A stretch of 64,000 bases of DNA from Sporosarcina sp. E16_8 (GTDB taxonomy: Bacteria; Bacillota; Bacilli; Bacillales_A; Planococcaceae): the NCBI RefSeq assembly GCF_017347095.1, contig NZ_JADPRZ010000011.1, forward strand, positions 1-64,000. The letters are read 5' to 3'. Shown one piece after another: positions 54,883-63,020 of this stretch (positions within the stretch are counted from its first letter, which is position 1; each line of letters opens with the position of its first letter). The notes beneath the pieces are model-generated. The model did no database searches and had not been told where the DNA came from. It saw nothing but the letters and a program-made list of their open reading frames with translations. A program made the translations under genes and the position numbers.

Positions 54883-55384
54883 AATTCTACCTCTTTCCTG
54901 TTGTTAAATATTCACATTCGTTTGGTTTAAAAAAACAGTTGTTTTAAAAAGAGCAATTACCTCTCTAAACAACAACTAAATAAGCAAAAATGAACTTTTT
55001 TATGATATATAATCTCATCTCTTAAAAAAAGCTGCTGGACATTGAAAAACGCCAGCTAGGAACGAATATTCGAAAAATCTATGGCCTATAGGTACCACAC
55101 ACCGTTATATGTGTAATGATTTGTGCGTTTTGTGACAGCATACAAGTGAAATGAGGAGCGATATTGACTTGAGGGTTTAATCAGGTGAACGACAAGAGTA
55201 TGCAAATTTACTAATACCCTAACACCAATACACGCTGCCCTCATATTACAGCGAAGGTCGGTGTTTCTATATTCGACACAATATGCCCCAAAACCAATTC
55301 CCCTTTAGACAGCCCGCAAAACTCGTAAATGATACGCACCCTTCCCTCCACCACTAATCTATGGGGATAACGGGGGATCGACGT
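54883..55384. other. intergenic region upstream of the SigO-like operon
   Basis: It contains promoter element C and a hairpin at about 55032-55060 on the minus strand (GCTGG ... CCAGC then T7). Nothing else is supported. Confidence 0.4.
55099..55136 (-). promoter_or_regulatory. shared promoter element C
   Basis: GTCACAAA (55136-55129), 15 bases, CACATATA (55113-55106), then ACGGTG. It matches element B at 21 of 23 bases in the stretch around CATTACACATATAAC. Confidence 0.65.
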
Positions 55385-55471
55385 CATGAGTAGATTAAAA
55401 CGACAATGAACTATTTGGAAAAGAACTTTGAGAAAGAATGTAAGCCATACTTATTTGGAGTTTATATTTAA
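55385..55471 (+). pseudogene. recombinase C-terminal remnant, junction copy 3
   Basis: ATGAACTATTTGGAAAAGAAC and TTTGAGAAAGAATG match junction copy 2 almost exactly, and the stop is preserved (TTTATATTTAA). Degenerate hairpin copy 3 follows (55482-55526, CTCGCGTAAC ... GCACGAGGG). Confidence 0.7.
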
Positions 55472-55814
55472 TTTAAAAAAACTCGCGTAACAAGACTAAA
55501 ACCGTGGTTTTAGAGCTGTTGCACGAGGGTTCTCCGAAGTCGCCTTATATTTAATTTGTGAGTCAATTATACCGCGTGGTTACCAGAATGGATTTAAAAT
55601 TAAATTACGATATTTTAAATGAATTTGCGATGCAAAATGTTGCGATACTTTGTTTCTTAAGTGAGTTTTAATTATTATTGAGCATTTGCGAAAGGGAAGA
55701 GCAAGAAACAGATCTTGCTGGATTTCGTTGGCGTAATTTCTCTCACTCGAGCCAAGTCCCTGAATTCACGGAATGGTTGTACCTCTTTGAACTTGGGAAT
55801 TCTTAATTGAGTAG

Positions 55815-55875
55815 AATAGTAAAACACAAAACAATGCTCACCACTAAGGCGAGCATTGTTTTGTGTTTTACTATT
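55815..55875. repeat. perfect 25-bp inverted repeat
   Basis: The arms 55815-55839 and 55851-55875 are exact complements around an 11-base loop. It lies at the end of a degraded minus-strand gene and probably ended its transcript, though it is longer than usual. Confidence 0.75.
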
Positions 55876-56160
55876 TAATTCTTTCTTCAAGAACCAAAAT
55901 TCCATAGCACCCGTCGATATAATCCACTCTTTCCTCCTGGTTTATGAAAATATTTAATGAAACCATTTTTAATCATGTGTTCAATTTCTTCGTTATTTGC
56001 AGTAGAAGGTTTGGTCTTGTTTTTCACAGTCTCCGGAGGGAACCCAAATTGATCTGCCGCCCTTTATGGCGTTATATAATCATTAATGTTAAAGATACTC
56101 TCATCCTCTGTGTCGATTGTTTACAGTCGAACTTTGTATTACCTGCCATCCAGTCCTGCA
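55876..56160 (-). pseudogene. degraded gene facing recombinase remnant 3
   Basis: Fragments in several frames: FPPETVKNKTKPSTANNEEI, EHMIKNGFIKYFHKPGG and EWIISTGAMEFWFLKK. The last piece matches the remnant at 43380-43447. No intact frame. Confidence 0.45.
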
Positions 56161-56207
56161 GGATTGGAAATTCTTAATCGAGCGTAACAACTTTTCATTG
56201 TTAACAG

Positions 56208-56564
56208 TTAAAAATATTTCATACCAATCGCTTCAATTACCACTTTTAAATTTTCACTGTCCAGTGAGTTGAATAGGGATTTGATGGTCGGGAATTGAAT
56301 TTCACCTTCTATTTCATATAGATTTACATCATTAAACAATTGCCACGCAATTTCAAGCATTGCTCTTTCAGAATTCGACCATGCTTTCGACATATCTAAT
56401 AATAATTCCTTATCAATATTGCAATCGTCTAATGCGGTCATAATTCCCTTTTTCTCTATTGCTGCAGCTACGAAGGCAAATGATTTGTAATAGGTGTCAT
56501 CATTGTTCAATATGCTAGTAAATTGATTATATAATTCTTCATGATATTGGTTTTTATAAAACAA
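56208..56564 (-). CDS. hypothetical 118-residue protein (DUF6075-like?)
   Basis: A helical acidic protein (MFYKNQYHEELYNQFTSI, AIEKKGIMTALDDCNIDKE, ERAMLEIAWQLFNDVN). The layout recalls DUF6075 proteins, but I am not sure. AGGAGTG precedes the ATG. Single gene. Confidence 0.55.
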   Translation of the reverse strand: MFYKNQYHEELYNQFTSILNNDDTYYKSFAFVAAAIEKKGIMTALDDCNIDKELLLDMSKAWSNSERAMLEIAWQLFNDVNLYEIEGEIQFPTIKSLFNSLDSENLKVVIEAIGMKYF

Positions 56565-56605
56565 TTTTCATACACTCCTCTTTTTTTAAGAATATTTATA
56601 TTCCC

Positions 56606-56945
56606 CTAAAGATATTTTTCTTTTAAATAATTAACAAAATCTATTACGGGTGTTGCACAGTAACCTGTTGGGTTGAAATCTATAGTAGGGTACGATCTCA
56701 TATTTGTTTTAACCGCTATCCCATGGCGCTCCAGGCTCTTTATATCTGAATTATAACACTTAACTAATGTGGATTGTGATGTTACTACTCCTGTTAGTTT
56801 GTCTATCCATCATACTCTAATGTAATTTTGCATTATTCCTAAAGTTTCGTAGTGGGTTTCTATATTATGAACTCGCTTGAATGCTATCCATTCTTTAACT
56901 CGATTCGCTGAATGATAGTACTGTCCAACAAATTTTTTGTGATTT
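56606..56945 (-). pseudogene. hypothetical gene with in-frame TGA, 5' end lost
   Basis: One frame reads VGQYYHSANRVKEWIAFKRV, ETLGIMQNYIRV, TGA, then WIDKLTGVVTSQSTLVKCYN and ends FVNYLKEKYL. A stop precedes it without a start. Family unknown. Confidence 0.5.
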
Positions 56946-57052
56946 TAAGGAGTTTATTTCGTCTTAGATTGTATGAAAAGTCGGTTAAAATCTTGAAAAA
57001 TACGAAGTTGACCAAACTTAAAAGACTATTTTTTAATAAATTTTTGAATTAG

Positions 57053-57089
57053 GTTGTTAAAAATAAAAGAAAATCCCCTATATATAGTG
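57053..57089 (+). promoter_or_regulatory. shared promoter element E
   Basis: GTTGTTAA (57053-57060), 15 bases, CCCTATATATAGTG (57076-57089), about 60 bases before the gene at 57149. Confidence 0.65.
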
Positions 57090-57148
57090 TTGAGTGATTA
57101 GCTAATCAATAACAACAAAAATCATATTATATTAGGAGGAACTACATT

Positions 57149-57502
57149 ATGGCATGTTCAAAAGGTTTTATACAACTAGCATCAAGTGCTCCTGTTGTCC
57201 ACACTTGTACTAGTAATAGTGGGTCAACTGTTAGTGTTACACTAGAGGGGGCAGGGGGCGAGAAGACGCCGTTCAACGGTGTTGTACGCTTAATTCTACA
57301 ACGTGAAGCATCTAGCACGGATGCGTGGGTTCAAGTCGATTCTAAGGACATCGGTGCGTGGAACTCTAATGGCGCTAATAAGAACTCTTCATTTTCTAAC
57401 GTTGCATCAGGTTACACTTATCGAATTGTCCCGGCATTTTACATTAACACCAACTATACAAACCCGGCTGGTGGGAGCGCTACTCACATCTTTTACAAGT
57501 AA
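57149..57502 (+). CDS. small predicted beta-rich protein (family member 3)
   Basis: A 117-residue protein with AGGAGG 9 bases before the ATG. It reads MACSKGFIQLASSAPVVHTC, SGSTVSVTLEGAGGEKTPF, then the family core LILQREASSTDAWVQVDS and SGYTYRIVPAFYINTNYTN. No signal peptide. Strong terminator. Confidence 0.65.
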   Translation: MACSKGFIQLASSAPVVHTCTSNSGSTVSVTLEGAGGEKTPFNGVVRLILQREASSTDAWVQVDSKDIGAWNSNGANKNSSFSNVASGYTYRIVPAFYINTNYTNPAGGSATHIFYK

Positions 57503-57510
57503 TAATAATT

Positions 57511-57550
57511 AAAACGAAAGCCTCCCGATTAACTGGAGGCTTTCGTTTTT
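57511..57550 (+). terminator. terminator of family member 3
   Basis: AAAACGAAAGCCTCC ... GGAGGCTTTCGTTTT, then T. Confidence 0.9.
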
Positions 57551-57621
57551 TCGCTGTTATTTTACATAATCGAGTTGATATGGTATTTTTGTAGGTAATT
57601 CTCAAAAGAGGTGGTAAAAAA

Positions 57622-58239
57622 ATGAAGTTGATTCATATTTTAGTTCTAGTTGTTTTGACGGCGATGTTGAGTGTAGGCGGTACGTTTTTAATTATGGAAA
57701 AGAACTATGCAAAAGAAGAGTCTGAACGCGCTGAGAATGGATTAGTTAGCAATTCAAAAGAAAGCGAAGAAGATAAAAAAGAGAAGTTTGTATCGATAGT
57801 GGATACGTCAGGTATGGGGTGGGAAACTCCTTTGTTTTCTCAAAAGATAGATGTATGGAAAAGTGGAGACGAACCCTTCGTTTACAGTTTAGTAGAAGAT
57901 GTGATTCAACAGATGTCGCACCAAAAGATTGTCGCCAAATCGAAAGAAGGTTCGATTATGATAACGCCGGAAAGAATTGACATTTTGATACAGATGGTCG
58001 AAGAAAATAAAGATTTATATGAGCATCATGAAACGTATCTAGATATATTAAATCGTTGGAAAAAAGGTGATTTTTCAACAGTTGATGATGACCATAATCT
58101 TTTAATGGTTATGCAAAAATCGAAACTACCTGAAGGTTTAGCTACAGGAATAGCTTCAAAGGAACAAGAGATAAATTATATATTCAGAGTTTTCGCCAAA
58201 GAGGTAAGTGAAGTCTTTGGAAGTAGCGAAATAGAATAA
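57622..58239 (+). CDS. DUF6241-family membrane-anchored protein
   Basis: A 205-residue protein with an N-terminal membrane helix (residues 4-24) and an extracytoplasmic helical domain. QQMSHQKIVAKSKEGSIMIT, YLDILNRWKKGDFSTVDDDH and GLATGIASKEQEINYIF match what I know of DUF6241. AAAGAGGTGG precedes the ATG. Its terminator has been split by the IS at 58268. Confidence 0.72.
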   Translation: MKLIHILVLVVLTAMLSVGGTFLIMEKNYAKEESERAENGLVSNSKESEEDKKEKFVSIVDTSGMGWETPLFSQKIDVWKSGDEPFVYSLVEDVIQQMSHQKIVAKSKEGSIMITPERIDILIQMVEENKDLYEHHETYLDILNRWKKGDFSTVDDDHNLLMVMQKSKLPEGLATGIASKEQEINYIFRVFAKEVSEVFGSSEIE

Positions 58240-58267
58240 AGTCAGTAAAAAACCTGCTTATAAATTA

Positions 58268-60069
58268 GAGGCCACTGAAAAAGTCCTTTCACGGTAACTT
58301 AAGCTAGTGAACCTACTCAACACGCTTCGGCGCTTGCGGATGCCTCCCACCATAAGCCGGGCAGAAAACCACTGCCAGTCTTATGGCTCCGGCTACCGCT
58401 GTAAGGCGCCTACGCTGAAAAATCGAATTTCATAAGTTCATCCTATTTACATGAAGCACACCATTTCTTGATTTGATTGAGAAATGGCGTGCATTTTTGT
58501 TGTATAATGAAAGGACTAAATTCAGGTGGTGTCCCGATGATTTCCAATCAAGAATCCCTTAACCTCAGTCCATATATGGCGATCTATGATATCGTTGTGC
58601 CAAAAAATAATAGGCTACGTCTAATTGGTGAGCTTGTCGATTTCACGGTCTTTCTCGAAGAATTGGCAAGTAAGTATTGCCATGATAACGGTCGCAATGC
58701 AGTACCTCCGATTCGTATGTTTAAATATTTATTGCTGAAATCCATTTTTGATTTGTCAGATGTGGATATTGTCGAGCGTTCAAAATATGATATGTCTTTT
58801 AAGTATTTTCTTGATATGGCACCGGAAGATGAAGTTATTCATTCTAGTTCATTGACAAAGTTTCGTAAGCTTCGTCTCCACGACGTAGGTTTATTAGACA
58901 TGCTAATTGATAAGACTGTTGGGATTGCTTTGAAAAAGGCTTGATTAAAAGTAAAACAATTATCGTGGATGCTACGCATACGAAATCACGTTATAACCAA
59001 AAATCCGGGAAAGAATTTTTAATGGAGAAATCGAAAAACCTCCGAAAATCGGTCTATCAGTTTGATGAATCGATGAAGGAAAAGTTCCCTGCTAAAACGA
59101 CTTCTAACGAAGTTCAGCATGAGCTAGACTATTGTCAAAAAGTCATTGGAGTTGTTGAAAAGGAAGCACATATTGCTCGAATTCCCGCTGTTCAGGAAAA
59201 ATTAAATGTCTTAAAAGAAATAGTGGAAGATTATACAGAGCAGCTTCATTTTTCCGCAGATCCAGATGCGCGTGTCGGTCATAAAACGGAGGACTCTTCT
59301 TTCTTTTGTTATAAAACGCATATTGCGATGAATGATGAACGAATGATTACGGCAGCGATTGTGACAACAGGGGAGAAAAGCGACGGGAAATACTTGCAAG
59401 AATTGATTGAGAAAAGCCAGGGCACGGGTATGGAAATTGAAACAATACTTGGGGATACTGCTTATTCTGGAAAAGATAATATTCTCTATGCCAAGAAAAA
59501 TGAACTTGAACTTGTATCGAAATTAAACCCTCAAATTACACAAGGATGCCGTACGAAGGAAGATGAATTTGAGTTCAATAAAGATGCGGGGATGTATGTT
59601 TGTAAGGCTGGACAAATGGCTATTCGAAAGGCTCGTCAAGGTAAGAAGAATGTCGGAAAAAATCAGCGGGACATCTATTATTTAGATGTAGAAAAGTGTA
59701 AGGTTTGTCCATTTAAAGAAGGGTGCTATAAAGATGGTGCCAAAAGTAAAACCTATTCGGTGACGATTAAATCGACGGAACATAAGGACCAAGAAGCGTT
59801 TCAAAATAGCGAGGAATTTAAGGAGAAAGCGAAAGCCCGTTATAAAATTGAAGCGAAGAATAGTGAATTAAAGCACAGACACGGGTATGATGTAGCCACT
59901 TCCGCGGGTCTATTTGGTATGCAGATGCAGGGGGCCATGGCTATATTCGCAGTGAATCTCAAACGGATACTAACCTTGATGAAGGAAGAAGAGTGAGAAA
60001 TACTAAAGAAAAAGGCAACATTTCAATCCGTCTTGTAAAATTTAAAAACGTAAGTTTTTCAGTGGCCTC
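58268..60069 (+). mobile_element. IS1182-family element with 8-bp target duplication
   Basis: 1802 bp. Terminal repeats GAGGCCACTGAAAAA at the left end and its complement at the right. The direct repeat ATAAATTA flanks it (58260-58267, 60070-60077). Joining the flanks recreates a terminator (AAAAAACCTGC-loop-GGCGGTTTTTTTT), so the element sits in the loop of a transcription terminator. Confidence 0.9.
58537..59996 (+). pseudogene. IS1182-family transposase with a frameshift
   Basis: ATG 58537 follows AGGTGGTG. The first frame ends at 58944 (...DKTVGIALKKA). A -1 shift at TTG-AAA-AAG-GCT continues as GLIKSKTIIVDATHTKSRY in the frame ending at 59996. Catalytic residues are visible: D in IIVDATHTK, D in ILGDTAYSGKDN and E in KIEAKNSELKHRHG, plus the Cys-rich CKVCPFKEGCY segment. 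Relatives have ALEKGLIKSK uninterrupted, so a one-base deletion is likely. Programmed shifting at GAAAAAG is an alternative. Confidence 0.82.
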
Positions 60070-60819
60070 ATAAATTATAGGCGGTTTTTTTTTCAAGAAA
60101 AATATAGCTAGGAAGTGTTCCCTCGTTCCCCCATAAAGTACAAATTTGCTATCTCTACTTTGTCTTTATGTTGTTTGTTATGTTATCACCCAAACTCATT
60201 AGGTGGCGCTGCCCCCTATCCCCCGAAAATCTTATAACATTAAGATAGGTGAGAAAGTTAAAGTCTATTTTTTACTTGGTTCATATTGCGTATAACGCAT
60301 GTAAACTCGCCGTTGACGACTTACCCAACTTCAGATATCTATTGCATTATCAACAATTTCATTCGTTTTTTTAAGAAATCATTTGAAATTCTGTCTTTCA
60401 ACGATTTTTTAAAAGTACGCATTATGAAATTGATTCAATCAACAAAGGAAAATAGATTTCACGTATTTAATTTATAAGACAGCATTTTACGCAAATAGAA
60501 CCATGTAGGTGTTCCTATAAGCACTTTACCCACTTTTCTGTATAATTCCAATTGAGATAAACCGTCTATGAACGACACGAATGCTAACTAGGAACAACAA
60601 ATTTAACCAAATTTAATAATCGCAGCTAATAAATATCCCCAGAAAAAAGAGCTATAAATTAGCCCTTCAGTATTTTTCTATATTTAATTTTCTAAAGGTA
60701 TTTCTCAAAACTGTTCCTCAGTATTGCAGTTTAAATCCTGATGTATTACATATGTATTACATTCCGTGCCCGGCAAGTAATGGTTATTCGTAACGCCTGT
60801 CACGATAAATACGTTCAAA

Positions 60820-61085
60820 GAAGTGAATCGAAAAATTAGTACTGGCTCACTTCTTTGGTTTCTTTTTTAGTGTAATACCATATTTTCCGCACTATCTCGA
60901 ATGCCTTTAGCGTGTACTTGAACAGTTTTCTCGAACAAAACGAACACCACCAACCTGTTATTTTCAATATGGCCAGATTGATTGATTCGTATAAATAAGA
61001 CTCCCCCACTTCTCAAATGGTGGTATTATCCTCGGGACAATAAGACAGTGTCCCAAGGATATCTTGAAGTAGGGATGGAATTAAA
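60820..61085. repeat. control-region direct repeat, copy 1
   Basis: About 85 percent identical by eye to 61990-62265. It includes a degraded copy of the 30-residue gene, the block AAGACTCCCCCACTTCTC and a hairpin TATCC-CGGGACA ... TGTCCC-AGGATA just before the downstream gene. Confidence 0.75.
60847..60938 (-). pseudogene. degraded copy of the 30-residue basic peptide gene
   Basis: KTVQVHAKGIRDSA matches the intact copy at 62024-62116, then one base is lost and the frame stops early. Confidence 0.6.
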
Positions 61086-61180
61086 TGAGAGGAAACCTAA
61101 CAACCAAAGCGGGGTATTATGTTAAAATTCAGAGGAGCTTACTACTGTATGCAAATATGTATGGAAAAGAGGTATCCTTT

Positions 61181-61945
61181 ATGAATCGTGAAAAATTGCT
61201 TGTAGAAAGTTATCTTACTCAATCTCTTACATCTTATAAAAAGTTTATGGATATTGAAAAAATGCCTAGTTATGAACTTATTTTAATTGAAGATGAATCA
61301 AATCAGACTAACTTCAATGTTATTGCATCTCATAATTATGATGTTGTATCTGATAAACACACTCTAAAGGTTAGTAAGGATATTGTTAAAGGTAACCAAG
61401 ATTATATTATATTTCACGAGTTTACTCATATGTATGATGTAATCACTTATTCAGCCAAGGACCTTAGGTTATATGCTGCTAATCGTGGTTTTACGGAGTA
61501 TCATGCTGCACAAATAGAATTATTAAAATTGTTAGGAGTAGACTCTATTGATGACAAAATATCTTTTTCTCTAACACAGCCCATTGAAACATTCACTGGA
61601 AATACAACCGTATTAGAATATGTTTTGGAATGCCGTAATGGAACTAGACAGCATATTTCAAATGAAAATTTTGCAGATAATATTTATCCACTTAATAATG
61701 TACTAGGCATGATTTTTAATCATCTTGGACGTGTCTCCATATGCCAATTGTATGCTAATGACTTCGAACTTTATAGAGATGAATTAAAAAATATGGAATG
61801 TGAAACAGCATTTTTAGGAAATGATTTTTTAGAGATGACTTCACTAGCTAATGGTTTTTTAGATGAAACGACTGTAAGAATATTAGGTGAATTATACATT
61901 CCGTTTATGTTTGATTTAATTGAAATACACAAGATAAAATTCTAG
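61181..61945 (+). CDS. zinc-metallopeptidase-like protein (HEFTH)
   Basis: A 254-residue cytoplasmic protein. ATG 61181 has AAAAGAGGT 7 bases upstream and is preferred to the far upstream ATG. HEFTHMYD near residue 84 is an HExxH zinc motif, with YHAAQIELLK downstream as in IrrE/ImmA-like or phage metalloproteases. No signal peptide. It follows control-region copy 1. A role in degrading a repressor or in host takeover is conceivable. The family is not certain. Confidence 0.6.
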   Translation: MNREKLLVESYLTQSLTSYKKFMDIEKMPSYELILIEDESNQTNFNVIASHNYDVVSDKHTLKVSKDIVKGNQDYIIFHEFTHMYDVITYSAKDLRLYAANRGFTEYHAAQIELLKLLGVDSIDDKISFSLTQPIETFTGNTTVLEYVLECRNGTRQHISNENFADNIYPLNNVLGMIFNHLGRVSICQLYANDFELYRDELKNMECETAFLGNDFLEMTSLANGFLDETTVRILGELYIPFMFDLIEIHKIKF

Positions 61946-61989
61946 GTCTTATTTATTTTTTACTAGCTTTTTATTTCAGATGAGTAAGA

Positions 61990-62265
61990 ATCACAAAGAA
62001 GTGAGTCGGGATTTGTTCCTGACTCACTTCTTTGGTTTCTTCTTTAGTGGAATACCATATTTTTTCGCATTATCTCGAATGCCTTTCGCATGTTCCTGTA
62101 CAGTTTTCTTGGTCAATTCGTACACCTCCTAACCTGTCACATTCAATATGGCCAGAATGATTGATTAGTATACATAAGACTCCCCCACTTCTCATATGGT
62201 GGTATTATCCTTGGGACAATAAGACAGTGTCCCAAGGATATCATGAAGATAGGAGGGAATTAATT
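61990..62265. repeat. control-region direct repeat, copy 2
   Basis: Second copy of 60820-61085. Here the small divergent gene (62024-62116) is intact and the hairpin TATCCTTGGGACA ... TGTCCCAAGGATA is perfect. It ends at the TTG start of the 62264 gene. Confidence 0.75.
62024..62116 (-). CDS. 30-residue basic peptide
   Basis: TTG 62116 follows AGGAGGTG, 6 bases away. The product is TKKTVQEHAKGIRDNAKKYG followed by a lysine-rich tail. The stop codon falls in a hairpin (AAGAAGTGAGTC ... GACTCACTTCTT) that can end transcription. The conserved ribosome site and a decayed second copy argue that it is a real gene. Confidence 0.5.
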   Translation of the reverse strand: MTKKTVQEHAKGIRDNAKKYGIPLKKKPKK

Positions 62266-62902
62266 GAGCGGGAAAGGGCAACTAAAGATTAGGAAAGTAC
62301 GGAGTGACAAAAAAACGGACGTAAAACCCACTGTTTTAAACGCTCTTGCTAATACAATTGAACGACTATCTTTTATTACAAATACACCGATTTGGAGTGT
62401 TATAGAAAAGATCTGTATTAATGGAATCGGACAAAAGAAAGTTGTTAGTTATTTGTCTCAGAACTTTCGTCGAACTGTTCGTATAGACAATACACTATAT
62501 TTAGGTGACATAAACAGAGTATCTGTAAAAAAGAGGATGCCCGCCGGTGAGACAGAACGTTTATCGACACAGTTCAAGGCTGATATGATTGAAAAACTTG
62601 CTGTACTAGCGTATGCATTGAATTGTTCAGTTGCCAGAGCTTGCGCGCTGCTACTCGATGCCAGCTTGAGAGATGGCGATTATATTAATGAATTTGTACG
62701 GGGATACCTAGAAGAAAATATAGATGAAGAACGAATGAAGGAACTGAAGAAGGTACTGAAGTATATTAACACCGATAATCCGTACGAAGAAGAGTTTTCC
62801 TGGGCTTCATTGTTATCGTATATGATCGACGAAGTGAAGGATAGTGCACTCAAGATTCAGGATACGGTAACGGAGTTCATCGTACATCACTGGAAAGAAT
62901 AA
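62264..62902 (+). CDS. hypothetical 212-residue plasmid-type protein
   Basis: TTG 62264 follows AGGAGGG. A basic N-terminus (KIRKVRSDKKTDV), then a helical protein with two similar segments (LANTIERLSFITNTPIWSVI and KLAVLAYALNCSVARACALL), each resembling a ribbon-helix-helix or a short HTH. The C-terminus is acidic. I do not know the family. Confidence 0.55.
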   Translation: MSGKGQLKIRKVRSDKKTDVKPTVLNALANTIERLSFITNTPIWSVIEKICINGIGQKKVVSYLSQNFRRTVRIDNTLYLGDINRVSVKKRMPAGETERLSTQFKADMIEKLAVLAYALNCSVARACALLLDASLRDGDYINEFVRGYLEENIDEERMKELKKVLKYINTDNPYEEEFSWASLLSYMIDEVKDSALKIQDTVTEFIVHHWKE

Positions 62903-62909
62903 ATTAAAA

Positions 62910-62937
62910 ACAGGCGACTTTTACGATTGCCGCCTGT
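62910..62937 (+). terminator. terminator after the 62264 gene
   Basis: ACAGGCG ... CGCCTGT stem, without a long T run. Confidence 0.55.
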
Positions 62938-63020
62938 TGCTGAAAGATACTTCATTATACAAATTGAAGAGTTCCTACTTAACGGAGAAACTAACCATAT
63001 CCTCTTCTCTTGCAGTAGCA

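Larger units (their letters stand above)
60070..61180. other. 1.1-kb stretch without an intact gene
   Basis: It contains the right half of a split terminator (about 60078-60095), the first copy of the duplicated control region (60820-61085) and a degraded small gene (60847-60938). The remainder, 60100-60820, shows no supported gene. Confidence 0.4.

Noticed and set aside
60286..60477. Plus-strand 63-codon frame after the IS1182 element
   Set aside because: No ribosome site and no recognisable composition.
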